NCBI RefSeq assembly: GCF_035987325.1
Contig: NZ_CP108488.1
Coordinates: forward strand, 6,572,001-6,636,000
DNA: 64,000 nt
Direction of reading: 5' to 3'
Source of the DNA: Streptomyces sp. NBC_01244
GTDB lineage: Bacteria; Actinomycetota; Actinomycetes; Streptomycetales; Streptomycetaceae
In this document: positions 27,130-36,197 of the stretch, one piece after another
How positions within the stretch are numbered: the stretch's first letter is position 1
Layout of the letters: each line of letters opens with the position of its first letter
Position numbers and translations under genes: made by a program
Notes under the pieces: generated by a model
The model's database searches: none
What the model saw: only the letters and a program-made list of their open reading frames with translations
Told to the model about the DNA's origin: nothing

Positions 27130-27726
27130 ATGGGACATCGCGAAGACTTGCTGGAAGGCGCCAAGAAGTGCCTGCTCGAGAAGGGTTTCGTGGGCACGAC
27201 CGCCCGCGACATCGTCAAGGTCTCGGGCGCGAACCTGGCCTCGATCGGCTACCACTACGGCTCCAAGGACGCCCTCATGACGGAGGCGTTCGTCGCCGTC
27301 GTCCAGGAGTGGGGTGACCGGTTCACGGGCGAGGTGGAGGGCGAGGGCGGCTCGCTGGAACGCTTCCGCTCGGTATGGGACGGGGTGCACGCCGGGCGCG
27401 AGGAGTCCGGTCCGATCTGGTCGGCCAGCATGGAGATCGCCCTCGCCGGGGGCCGGATGCCGCAACTGCGCGCGATGCTCGCCGCCTCGCAGGGGGAGGG
27501 GCGCAGGGGGCTGATCTCGATGTTCACCGGCGTACCCGAGGAGGACCTGACGGAGGAGGACCTGCGGACCACCGGCGCCTTCTACCAGGCCCTGCTGAAC
27601 GGGTTCATGCTCCAGTGGCTCTTCGACCCCGCGTCGGCCGCGACCCCGGCGGAACTGACGGAGGGGATGCGGCGGGCGGCGGCCGCGATGGCGAAGACGG
27701 CCTCGGTGGAGGGATCCGCGCCCTGA
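27130..27726 (+). CDS. TetR family regulator
   Basis: 198 residues from ATG 27130. The N-terminal DNA-binding domain reads DLLEGAKKCLLEKGFVGTTA, then VSGANLASIGYHYGSKDAL, the usual helix-turn-helix with the Y-x-Y/H-F-like end of the recognition helix. The C-terminal ligand-binding half is variable, as in the whole family. Divergent placement next to a DHA2 exporter, with the 13-bp array between, suggests drug- or metabolite-induced derepression of the exporter. Confidence 0.92.
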   Translation: MGHREDLLEGAKKCLLEKGFVGTTARDIVKVSGANLASIGYHYGSKDALMTEAFVAVVQEWGDRFTGEVEGEGGSLERFRSVWDGVHAGREESGPIWSASMEIALAGGRMPQLRAMLAASQGEGRRGLISMFTGVPEEDLTEEDLRTTGAFYQALLNGFMLQWLFDPASAATPAELTEGMRRAAAAMAKTASVEGSAP

Positions 27727-27728
27727 CG

Positions 27729-30700
27729 TCAGGGGAGCGTCGGGCCCGGTACCTGCTCACGGCGCGGCGGCGCCTCGCCCAGTACGAGCGCGGCCGCCGC
27801 TGCCCAGGTCACGCGCGCGGAGAGGCGACTGCGGACGTCGGCGATCCGGGCGTAGGCGGATTCCCGGTTGTCGAGACACCGGTTGATCCGCTCGGCCCAC
27901 ACGACGGCGTCCGCTTCGATGTCCATGGTGACCGGCACGATGAGTTCTTCGGCGTCACCGCCCAACTCTTTGCGCAGGAGCTGGGCGAGCCCGCTGTTGC
28001 CACTCACCAGCAGCGGGACACCGCGGATGATGGCCTCGACCCCGATCAGCCCGAACCCCTCCGAGCGGGAGGGCATGATGACCAGACTCGCGCAGCCCAT
28101 GTCCTGGTCCAGCCGGCCGGGGTCCGGCGAGAAGCCGCGCACGGTCACCTCCAGCGCGTGAACTCCCGACCAGCCGATGATTTCGTTCCGCTGGGCCTCG
28201 CCCTCACCCAACAGCGCTCCACGCACCAGGAGTTCCACCGGGTCGGTAGACGCCTTGGTCCGCAGCTCGTGCACCAGGCCGAGGGCGCGGGCCGCCAGAT
28301 CGACACCCTTGAGTCTGGCATCGTCGGTCCGGCCGGCCAGGAGCACCTTGAGCGGAAACCCGGGCGGAGGGGTGCGCGGGGCGGGCAGGACCCCGGGCTG
28401 CAGGTCGAAGCCCGGGTCGAGCTGCAGCGGCGGCAGCACGTCCGCCTCGCAGAGCGCGTTGGAGAAACGCCCGTGCAGACGCGGGCCGATGGCGAAGGTG
28501 CGGTGCGCGGTGGCGGCCAGCTCCCGCTCGATTTCCGTACGGTCCTCCGCGAGTTGGGCCCGGTCCGTGGTGGCGTCGAGCTTGTGCCACTCGATCTCGT
28601 CCGGCGCCATGTGGATGATGTGCAGCCTCCGGGCCTTCGGGAAGCAGTCCTCGTTCAGATGTACGGCTGCCGGTCCGGTGATCCGGCCGTGGCCGATGAT
28701 GAGGTCGGGTTCCACGTCGAGACGGGGACGGCGGGACAGCCTGCCGTACTCGGGAGCGCCGGGCGCACCCGGGTGGCACAGAAGGGTGACGCCCTTGGAC
28801 TCCGCGTCGGCCGACGCGGTCGCGTTCGCTTCGAGCACGGTGCAGAAAACCTGTGCCCCCGCGGCCGCGAGCGCCGTGCACAGGTACCGGTTGAAGGTGC
28901 TCAGCCCGCCGTGGGAGGAGAACCACTCGGTGGCGACGACCAGGACGATGGGTCGCTCGGACAGCAGGCGCGAGGCGATCCCCTCGGCAGACCCGTCATC
29001 GCCGGTGGGCGTGGGTACGTGCGAGGAGGGGGCGGAGCCGGTGGTGCCGTTGTCCCGGAGTGCCCGCAGCAGCGGCCCCTGTGCGGCATGCCGCAGGAAG
29101 CCGACGTCCGGCAACAGGCCGTCGAGCACTCGGCCCGCCACGGCGTGTGTGACGAGGTGCTCGCGGATGTAGGGGTTCGCCGCTCCCCAGTCGCGCTCAC
29201 CGGAAGCGGTGAGCGGTACCTGCCGTATGAGGGCCAGCGCCACGCGGCGGTGCCGTTCCCGGTCCTGACCGGCAGGCCGCAGGTACTCCGCGAAGGTCTG
29301 GTGGAAGAACCGGTAGACGGTGGCGCCGTGTTGCCGGTCTTCGACGATGAGCCCGTGGCGCTGTGCGACAAGGTCCCGCACGTCCTCGTCCGTGCAAGGT
29401 TCGTCCGAGAGTGCTTCGGCCACCGGAGCCCAGAGCTCGGGCGGCAGCCCCGCTCCCTGGGCGTAGGCGAGGGGCAAGAGGAGGTGGGCGGAGGGGGCCC
29501 GGCGGGCGTCGCCGTGTGAGCCGCGTCCGGCGTAGCTCTCGTACAACTCCTCGATGGTCGGGACGGAGCCCGGCGACCGCTCCGCCGTCCCGCCGCCGTC
29601 CACCATGGCGTGGACCGCCAACTGTGCGACGAGGAAGGAGCCCTGTGCACGCCGGGCGATGGCCGCTGCATCGGTCCTGGCGCGGGCCGGGTCGGCGGCG
29701 TAGAGGAGTGAACGCCGCGCGTGCGGCACGGTCGCCTCGCCCAGCAGCATGCGGTAGGCGTACTGCTCGAGATCGGCGTCGTCCCGGTAGGGCGGCTCGT
29801 CGAGGTCGATGACTCTGACGGCCGGGCCGAGCCGGGCCACCTCGTGCGGGCGTGCGCCGATGACCAGCCGTACCCCCGGAAGGGGACTCAACGGCCGGAT
29901 CAATTCGGCGACGAGCCGGTCGCCGTCCGGAGCCTCGTCGAGCCCGTCGAGGATGATCACGAGGGGGTCGGTGCGTGCGCCGAGCGCCGCGAACACGTCG
30001 TGACGGTCCGAGGCCGCCGGCAGGGCGAGCGCTGCCGCGAGTCTCGCGGTGATGTCGGCAGGAGTGGTCGTACGGCAGCTCAGCGCGATGAGGGCCGCAT
30101 CCGGCGGCGTCGACACCGTGGGCGGGAGGCTCAGCCTGGCCGCACTGTCGGGGTCCATGAGCAGGATGAGACGGCCGAGCAGCGCGGACTTGCCGCTGCC
30201 CGCAGCGCCTGTGACGACGAGCGTCTCGTTGTCACCGCCAGGCGCATCGAGCCAGTCGGTGAGCGCGTTCAATGCAGCCAGACGCCCGACGAAGAAGTCA
30301 CCCTCGACCGACGCGTGCGCCACGCCCCGACCGGGCGGCGTGAAGTGGTCGTCCTGTTCCCGGCGGAGTCGCACGACGCTGGAGATGTCGAGCTCATCGG
30401 GTGGAAGGCCGGGAACGTAGGCCGGATTGGGGAAGAACGGGTCCTCCTCCCCGTACGTCGTCGTGCCGAACGCCTGGAACAGGTCGGACGCGCGGAGCCG
30501 CTCCCGCACGCCCTCCGCCACCGACCGGATGCTGAGGAAGCGCTGGCGCCTGTCGACCGGTGGTCCGGTGAGAACCTCCTGCAGCGCCCGCGTGAACGTG
30601 CTGCTCTCCGCGCGTTCGCCGTCCCGCGCGGAGCTGAGCACCCAGGCATTGCCCTCCGACGGCCGGGTACTCCCCGGAAGGAAGGCCGAAGCGGTCGTGT

Positions 30701-31847
30701 CCCTCGCGGTGGAGGCGCCGCTCCAACAGGCATTGAGGAGGATGAGCGAATGCCCGGCCAGATCGTCCGTCACCAGGGTGGTGAAATCGTCCAGGGTGAT
30801 GGCTGAGTGCCGGAAGAACCGATCGTCGTCGTCCGAGCAGAGCAAGTACTGCCGGCCGCCGTGCCGGACGCCGTGACCGGCGAAGTACGCGACCAGGACG
30901 TCGTCCGGTCCCAGCCGCTGCTCCCTGCTCCACCTGTCCAGACCAGCACGCAGTTCGGCCGAGGTCGGATTGAGCGACACCTCGGACAGGACGCGCTCGT
31001 AACCCATCGGGCCGAGGACGTCGTCGAGGCGCTGTACGTCGTCCACCGCCCCGGGGAGGTCCGGCAGGCCCGACGAATACCGTGAGACTCCCACGAGGAT
31101 CGCGTAGCGGCGCCCCGAAACGCCTTCGGCCTTCGGTCGGTGCCTGCGCAGCGCCGCCACCATCAGCGAGGCCGCCCGCTCGGCGGCGCGCTCCTGCGCA
31201 CCCGGGGCGGCGGACTTGTGCGCGGCATCGGCGTGGTCGCTGATGCCCCGGATCACCACGACGTCCAACGGGCCGTTCAGGTCAGCCGCGTGGGCCGGCC
31301 CGGAGCCCTCCATGTCGATCGCGACGACGTCGTTGTGGTTGCGGCGTATGAACCGGGAGATCTCGGATTCAGGGTCCGCCAGGGCCGCGTCCCCCGTGGC
31401 GATCGGCCTGAAGTGCGCCCGTACGTCGGGCATGTCCCGCACGGCGGAACGGACCGACTGTTCGAGCGCGCGCGAACCCCCGAGGGGCTTCGGCCGGACC
31501 GGGAAACCCTCGGGTGTCCGCCCGCCGTGGACCTCGTACACCCGCGTGCTCACGACGACGTCCCCGATCCCGACATCGTCCTTCACACTGGCGGCGATAC
31601 CGACGAAGAACACGGCCTCGGGGTTGAGCCAGTTGACGAGTCCTGTGGTCAGAGAAGCCGCCCGGCCCTCGCCCACCCCCAGTTCGCCGATGGCGACATG
31701 CCAGGGGGTGCCGGGCAGCCGGCCCCGCTCGACCCGGGTCCCGTCAGGGTGGACGAGCTCCTGCCACTGCTCGAGCTGCGCGCGGACAGCGGCGTATTCA
31801 AGGGGGAGTGCGGTCAGGACGAGAACAGTGGGCTGAGTCTCGGGCAC
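27729..31847 (-). CDS. Nucleosidase-caspase-NACHT NTPase-glycosyltransferase fusion
   Basis: 1372 residues from GTG 31847. Domain 1 (about 1-235) is an MTA/SAH-nucleosidase-like fold: TALPLEYAAV (Glu17), AIDMEG (Glu180), GISDHAD (Asp204). Domain 2 (about 245-475) is a caspase-like (C14) protease with AYFAGHGV (His325) and LLNACWSGA (Cys374). Domain 3 (about 515-930) is a NACHT/STAND NTPase: Walker A GAAGSGKSALL (547-557), Walker B LVIILDGLDEA, then a helical arm with YRFFHQTFAEYL. Domain 4 (about 965-1355) is a GT-B glycosyltransferase family 4 domain with SSHGGLSTFNRYL and PSRSEGFGLIGVEAI. GGAG is unusually close to the GTG. Such proteins act in defence or regulated cell death. The exact combination is not one I recognise. 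Confidence 0.85.
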   Translation of the reverse strand: MPETQPTVLVLTALPLEYAAVRAQLEQWQELVHPDGTRVERGRLPGTPWHVAIGELGVGEGRAASLTTGLVNWLNPEAVFFVGIAASVKDDVGIGDVVVSTRVYEVHGGRTPEGFPVRPKPLGGSRALEQSVRSAVRDMPDVRAHFRPIATGDAALADPESEISRFIRRNHNDVVAIDMEGSGPAHAADLNGPLDVVVIRGISDHADAAHKSAAPGAQERAAERAASLMVAALRRHRPKAEGVSGRRYAILVGVSRYSSGLPDLPGAVDDVQRLDDVLGPMGYERVLSEVSLNPTSAELRAGLDRWSREQRLGPDDVLVAYFAGHGVRHGGRQYLLCSDDDDRFFRHSAITLDDFTTLVTDDLAGHSLILLNACWSGASTARDTTASAFLPGSTRPSEGNAWVLSSARDGERAESSTFTRALQEVLTGPPVDRRQRFLSIRSVAEGVRERLRASDLFQAFGTTTYGEEDPFFPNPAYVPGLPPDELDISSVVRLRREQDDHFTPPGRGVAHASVEGDFFVGRLAALNALTDWLDAPGGDNETLVVTGAAGSGKSALLGRLILLMDPDSAARLSLPPTVSTPPDAALIALSCRTTTPADITARLAAALALPAASDRHDVFAALGARTDPLVIILDGLDEAPDGDRLVAELIRPLSPLPGVRLVIGARPHEVARLGPAVRVIDLDEPPYRDDADLEQYAYRMLLGEATVPHARRSLLYAADPARARTDAAAIARRAQGSFLVAQLAVHAMVDGGGTAERSPGSVPTIEELYESYAGRGSHGDARRAPSAHLLLPLAYAQGAGLPPELWAPVAEALSDEPCTDEDVRDLVAQRHGLIVEDRQHGATVYRFFHQTFAEYLRPAGQDRERHRRVALALIRQVPLTASGERDWGAANPYIREHLVTHAVAGRVLDGLLPDVGFLRHAAQGPLLRALRDNGTTGSAPSSHVPTPTGDDGSAEGIASRLLSERPIVLVVATEWFSSHGGLSTFNRYLCTALAAAGAQVFCTVLEANATASADAESKGVTLLCHPGAPGAPEYGRLSRRPRLDVEPDLIIGHGRITGPAAVHLNEDCFPKARRLHIIHMAPDEIEWHKLDATTDRAQLAEDRTEIERELAATAHRTFAIGPRLHGRFSNALCEADVLPPLQLDPGFDLQPGVLPAPRTPPPGFPLKVLLAGRTDDARLKGVDLAARALGLVHELRTKASTDPVELLVRGALLGEGEAQRNEIIGWSGVHALEVTVRGFSPDPGRLDQDMGCASLVIMPSRSEGFGLIGVEAIIRGVPLLVSGNSGLAQLLRKELGGDAEELIVPVTMDIEADAVVWAERINRCLDNRESAYARIADVRSRLSARVTWAAAAALVLGEAPPRREQVPGPTLP

Positions 31848-31900
31848 ACTCCTACGGTACCGGCCGAGCAGGGGGTCAGGCGCCCGACCGGGAAGCCGAA

Positions 31901-33160
31901 CTAGCCGTGCAGGCGGGCGGCCTTGAGGGCCATGTGGAGGAGCAGGCGGTCCTCGCCCTCGTCCAGGTCGAGGCCGGTCAGCTGCTCCACCCGGGACAGG
32001 CGGTAGTACAGGGTCTGGCGGTGGATGCCCAGGGCCGCCGCCGCGCGGCCCGCCTGGCCGGCGCAGTCCAGGAACACCTCGGCGGTCCGGGCCAGTTCGG
32101 GGTTGGCAGGGCCGCGCAGGGCGCGGGCCACCGGGTCGTCGAGGGCTTCCTCGGCGACGGAGGCCAGCATGCGGTAGGGCCCGATCGCGGACCACTGCGC
32201 GACCGGGCCGAGCCGCGGCCCCGCGGCGGCGGCCCGGGCGGCGGCGGTGGCCTGCTGCCAGGCGGCGGGCAGTGCCGTGAGCGCCCGCACGGGGTCGGAC
32301 ACCCCGGCGGTCACCCCGGCGGTCACTCCGTTGGCCGCCGCGGGGGTGGCGGGCTTGGCGCCGGCCGCGGCCGCCGAGGCCGTCCCGCCGCCCGTGCGGG
32401 GCATCAGGCGGGAGATCGCCGTGAGCGCCGGAGCCAGCGGGTCCGTGCCGCGCAGGCGGATCAGGATCGCGAGGGACTGCCCCGCCGGGCCGCCGCCGTC
32501 CGGGTGGGGTTCCTGCTCGCCGGCCCCCCGCCAGGGCACCACGCAGACGGCCGCCGCCCCCGGGACCGAAGCCGGGGCCTCGCCGGACCACGGGCTCACG
32601 CAGACCGCGGCGTGCGGTCCTTCGCCGCCCGGACCGAGCGCCACCCGTAGCGCGGCCACCGCCATGTCCTGCTGCCAACCGCGCCCGGCGGTGAGCACCG
32701 CGAGGAACTCCCGGGACAGGTCGGCCCCCGCCCGGGCCTCCTCCGCGAGCAGCAGCCCGATCCGCTGGGCCACCTCCATGGCGGCGGCCAGGGACTCCGC
32801 GTCGGGGCCGGGGTCCTGGTCGAGGAGCCATACGTAGCCCTGGACGATCCCGCGGTGGCGCACCGGCAGGCAGATCCGCCCCCGGAAGACTCCGGCGTCC
32901 GGGGCGGCCGGGATCCTGACCGGGCCGGTGGCGCGGGCGATGCCGAAGCCCTCGAACCAGGACCGGACGGCCGCCGTCGACTGGCGGGTCATGATCGAGC
33001 GGGTCCGTACGGGGTCCAGGGCCAGCTCGCCGTCGAAGCTGTCGCTGTCGTGCGCGCCGAAGGCGATCAGCCGGAAGTCGCGGTTCTCCAGCGTCGCCGG
33101 AGCGCCGAGCAGCGCCGAGATCTCGTCCACCAGGTCCTGGTAATCGCCCTTCACCCGCAC
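31901..33160 (-). CDS. PucR-type regulator, probably of proline catabolism
   Basis: 419 residues from the minus-strand start at 33160. The C terminus is the PucR helix-turn-helix: [20 protein letters not shown], then [19 protein letters not shown]. The N-terminal 150 residues resemble a sensor (PucR/CdaR-like) domain. A long Ala/Gly-rich linker with VTAGVTAGV repeats lies at about residue 280-310. It is divergent from the proline dehydrogenase gene, and PucR-type activators control that operon in Streptomyces, so proline-responsive activation is likely. Confidence 0.9.
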   Translation of the reverse strand: MRVKGDYQDLVDEISALLGAPATLENRDFRLIAFGAHDSDSFDGELALDPVRTRSIMTRQSTAAVRSWFEGFGIARATGPVRIPAAPDAGVFRGRICLPVRHRGIVQGYVWLLDQDPGPDAESLAAAMEVAQRIGLLLAEEARAGADLSREFLAVLTAGRGWQQDMAVAALRVALGPGGEGPHAAVCVSPWSGEAPASVPGAAAVCVVPWRGAGEQEPHPDGGGPAGQSLAILIRLRGTDPLAPALTAISRLMPRTGGGTASAAAAGAKPATPAAANGVTAGVTAGVSDPVRALTALPAAWQQATAAARAAAAGPRLGPVAQWSAIGPYRMLASVAEEALDDPVARALRGPANPELARTAEVFLDCAGQAGRAAAALGIHRQTLYYRLSRVEQLTGLDLDEGEDRLLLHMALKAARLHG

Positions 33161-33355
33161 ATTCTCCCACCCCCGCAGCCGCTCTTCAGACAGATGTATG
33201 AGATCCGGGCCACGGATGCGTGACAGCTGTCGATGGCAGAGGATCGGGGAGATCCCTAGGTTTCACGGTGGTTTTACTTGCGTTTTCCTTATGGCCTCCG
33301 TCGTCCCGGCGCGGGCTGAATGTCTCCTTCTGCCCGCCCCCGTTGGAGGTACCCC

Positions 33356-34282
33356 GTGCTGGGTCCCGCGATCCTCGCCGCCTCGCGCAGCGACAAGATG
33401 CGCCGAATCGTCTCTGCCGCCCCGGTGACCAAGCCCGTGGTGAACCGGTTCATCCCCGGTGAGACGGTCGACCAGGTCATCCCGATCGTCGAGGACCTGA
33501 CGGGCAAGGGCCTGGAGGTGACCCTCGACGTCGTCGGCGAGGACATCACCACCGTGGAGCAGTCCCACGCCGCGCGTGACGCCTACCTCGAGCTCATCGA
33601 GCAGCTCGCCCACCTGGGCCTCGGCGAGACCGTCGAGATGTCGGTGAAGCTGTCCATGTTCGGCCAGGCGCTGGAAGGGGGCCACGAGCTCGCCCTCGCC
33701 AACGTCCGCCCGGTCGTCGAGGCCGCCGCCGCCATCGGCACCACCGTGACCCTGGACGCAGAGGACCACACCACCCTCGACTCGATGTTCGCCATCCACG
33801 AGGAGCTGCGCCGCGAGTACCCGCAGACCGGCTGCGTGATCCAGGCGTACCTGTTCCGCACCGAGGCCGACGCCCGCCGCCTGGCCGCCGCCGGCAGCCG
33901 CGTACGCATCGTGAAGGGCGCCTACAAGGAGCCCGCCGAGGTCGCCTACCAGGACAAGGCCGAGATCGACAAGGCGTACGTCCGCATCCTGAAGATCCTG
34001 ATGGAGGGCGAGGGCTACCCCATGATCGGGTCCCACGACCCGCGCCTGATCGCCATCGGCCAGGAGCTCGCCCGCAAGGCGGGCCGCAAGCTGGACGAGT
34101 ACGAGTTCCAGATGCTGTACGGCATCCGCGGTGAGGAGCACCTGCGGCTGGCCGCCGAGGGCCACCGCATGCGCGTCTACACGGCGTACGGGACCGACTG
34201 GTACGGCTACTTCATGCGGCGCCTCGCGGAGAAGCCGGCCAACCTGCTCTTCTTCCTCCGCTCGATGATCACCAAGAACTAG
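33356..34282 (+). CDS. Proline dehydrogenase (monofunctional)
   Basis: 308 residues from GTG 33356, preceded by GGAGGT with 5-nt spacing. It oxidises L-proline to pyrroline-5-carboxylate with FAD and passes electrons to quinone. The (beta-alpha)8 barrel motifs are present: SVKLSMFG, LDAEDHTTLDSM, VIQAYLFRTEADARRLA, RIVKGAYKEP, IGSHDPRL, YEFQMLYGIR and the terminal YGTDWYGYFMRRLAEKPAN that binds substrate. Next gene, 33 bp on, is the partner P5C dehydrogenase, so this is an operon. The 195-bp upstream gap contains the palindrome GACAGCTGTC at 33222-33231. Confidence 0.96.
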   Translation: MLGPAILAASRSDKMRRIVSAAPVTKPVVNRFIPGETVDQVIPIVEDLTGKGLEVTLDVVGEDITTVEQSHAARDAYLELIEQLAHLGLGETVEMSVKLSMFGQALEGGHELALANVRPVVEAAAAIGTTVTLDAEDHTTLDSMFAIHEELRREYPQTGCVIQAYLFRTEADARRLAAAGSRVRIVKGAYKEPAEVAYQDKAEIDKAYVRILKILMEGEGYPMIGSHDPRLIAIGQELARKAGRKLDEYEFQMLYGIRGEEHLRLAAEGHRMRVYTAYGTDWYGYFMRRLAEKPANLLFFLRSMITKN

Positions 34283-34315
34283 GCCCTCCCACTAGCTCAA
34301 GGAGCACCCCGCATC

Positions 34316-35947
34316 ATGGACGCTGTAACCCAGGTCCCCGTGCCGGTCAACGAGCCGGTCCACTCGTACGCCCCCGGCACCCCGGAGCGCGCACGCCTCG
34401 AAACGCAGCTCAAGCAGCTGTCCGAGAACCCGATCGACCTCCCGATGACGATCAACGGCGTCAAGCGGATGGGCGGCGGCGAGCGCTTCGACGTCGTGCA
34501 GCCGCACGACCACAAGTCCGTCATCGGTACCTACGCGAACGCCACCCGGGACGACGCCCAGGAGGCCGTCGACGCCGCCCTCGCCGCCGCCCCGGCCTGG
34601 CGCTCGATGTCCTTCGACGACCGCGCCGCGATCATCCTGCGCGCCGCCGAGCTGCTGTCGGGCCCGTGGCGCGAGAAGCTGGCCGCGTCCACGATGCTGG
34701 GCCAGTCGAAGACCGCGCAGCAGGCCGAGATCGACACCCCGTGCGAGCTCGTCGACTTCTGGCGCTTCAACGTCCACTTCGCCCGCCAGATCCTGGCCGA
34801 GCAGCCGGTCGCGAACTCCGCCGGCGTGTGGAACCGCAGCGACCACCGCCCGCTCGAGGGCTTCGTCTACGCGATCACCCCCTTCAACTTCACGGCCATC
34901 GCGGGCAACCTGCCGACCGCCCCGGCCCTGATGGGCAACGTGGTCGTGTGGAAGCCGTCCCCGACGCAGACCCACTCCGCGGTCCTCCTGATGGAGCTGC
35001 TGGAGGAGGCCGGCCTGCCCAAGGGCGTCATCAACCTCGTGACGGGCGACGGCATCGCCGTCTCCGACGTGGCGCTGACCCACCCCGAGCTGGCGGGCAT
35101 CCACTTCACCGGTTCCACCAAGACCTTCCAGTACCTGTGGAAGACGGTCGGCACCAACATCGAGACGTACAAGTCCTACCCGCGCCTGGTCGGCGAGACC
35201 GGCGGCAAGGACTTCGTCGTCGCGCACCCGTCCGCGGACCGCGCGATCCTGAAGACCGCCCTGACCCGCGGCTCCTTCGAGTACCAGGGCCAGAAGTGCT
35301 CGGCGTCCTCGCGCGCCTACGTACCGGCCTCGATCTGGAACGACGGCTTCAAGGAGGCCTTCGCGGCCGAGGTCGACGGCATCACCATGGGCGACGTCCG
35401 CGACCTGACGAACTTCGTCGGAGCCGTCATCGACGAGCGCTCCTTCGCGAAGAACAAGGCCGCGATCGACCGCGCCATCGCGGACCCGACCTGCGAGATC
35501 GTCGCGGGCGGCACGTACGACGACTCGGAGGGCTACTTCGTCCGCCCGACCGTCATCGCGTGCACCGACCCGTCGAACGAGGTCTTCACGACCGAGTACT
35601 TCGGCCCGATCCTGGCGATCCACGTCTACGAGGACGCCGAGTTCGACGCGATGCTCGCGCAGATGGAGTCCGTCTCGGCGTACGCCCTGACCGGCGCCGT
35701 CATCGCCCAGGACCGCTACGCGGCGGCCGACGCGATGGAGAAGCTCCGCTTCGCGGCGGGCAACTTCTACATCAACGACAAGTCGACCGGCGCCGTCGTC
35801 GGCCAGCAGCCCTTCGGCGGCGGCCGCGCCTCGGGCACGAACGACAAGGCCGGCGCGGCATCGAACCTGATGCGCTGGACCTCGACCCGCTCCATCAAGG
35901 AGACCCTGGTCGCGCCGACCGAGTACGGCTACCCCCACATGGGCTGA
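34316..35947 (+). CDS. pruA: L-glutamate gamma-semialdehyde (P5C) dehydrogenase
   Basis: 543 residues from ATG 34316 with AAGGAGC upstream. It converts glutamate semialdehyde, in equilibrium with P5C, to glutamate with NAD. Aldehyde dehydrogenase motifs: ITPFNFTAIAGNLPTAPALM, VKWMPS-like strand at HFTGSTKTFQ, VGETGGKDFVVAHPSAD with the catalytic Glu, and QGQKCSASSRAYVP with the catalytic Cys. The C-terminal part, FGGGRASGTNDKAGAASNLM, is specific to P5C dehydrogenases. Length and order fit the stand-alone type, not a PutA fusion. Confidence 0.97.
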   Translation: MDAVTQVPVPVNEPVHSYAPGTPERARLETQLKQLSENPIDLPMTINGVKRMGGGERFDVVQPHDHKSVIGTYANATRDDAQEAVDAALAAAPAWRSMSFDDRAAIILRAAELLSGPWREKLAASTMLGQSKTAQQAEIDTPCELVDFWRFNVHFARQILAEQPVANSAGVWNRSDHRPLEGFVYAITPFNFTAIAGNLPTAPALMGNVVVWKPSPTQTHSAVLLMELLEEAGLPKGVINLVTGDGIAVSDVALTHPELAGIHFTGSTKTFQYLWKTVGTNIETYKSYPRLVGETGGKDFVVAHPSADRAILKTALTRGSFEYQGQKCSASSRAYVPASIWNDGFKEAFAAEVDGITMGDVRDLTNFVGAVIDERSFAKNKAAIDRAIADPTCEIVAGGTYDDSEGYFVRPTVIACTDPSNEVFTTEYFGPILAIHVYEDAEFDAMLAQMESVSAYALTGAVIAQDRYAAADAMEKLRFAAGNFYINDKSTGAVVGQQPFGGGRASGTNDKAGAASNLMRWTSTRSIKETLVAPTEYGYPHMG

Positions 35948-35964
35948 CCCTGCCCCGCTGAACC

Positions 35965-36008
35965 CCGCCCCCGCTCCGGTACCCCCAAGTCCGGAGCGGG
36001 GGCGGTTT
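35965..36008 (+). terminator. Terminator of the proline catabolic operon
   Basis: CCGCCCCCGCTCCGG pairs perfectly over 15 bp with CCGGAGCGGGGGCGG, then TTT. It starts 18 bp after the P5C dehydrogenase stop. Confidence 0.9.
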
Positions 36009-36197
36009 CCATTTCCCGGTGCGGCAACCAGTGCTAGCCTGAACGGAGTTGTCGCGTACGGCGACACGCTCCATTACTCGGGCCCGGCTTCCCGAGGGAG
36101 CCGAGGGCTCTCACGAGTTCCCGTACGGGGTGGACCGCAGTGCCAGGAGATACGAGACCTCTACGCGTCCGTGCCGGGACGACGCCCGGGGAGACGT

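Noticed and set aside
27375..29519. 714-codon plus-strand frame
   Set aside because: Starts inside tetR in another frame and runs antisense to the large fusion gene.
31848..33170. N-terminal extension of the fusion protein to 1813 residues
   Set aside because: The extra 440 codons overlap the pucR-like gene in another frame and are low-complexity. The nucleosidase domain begins right after GTG 31847.
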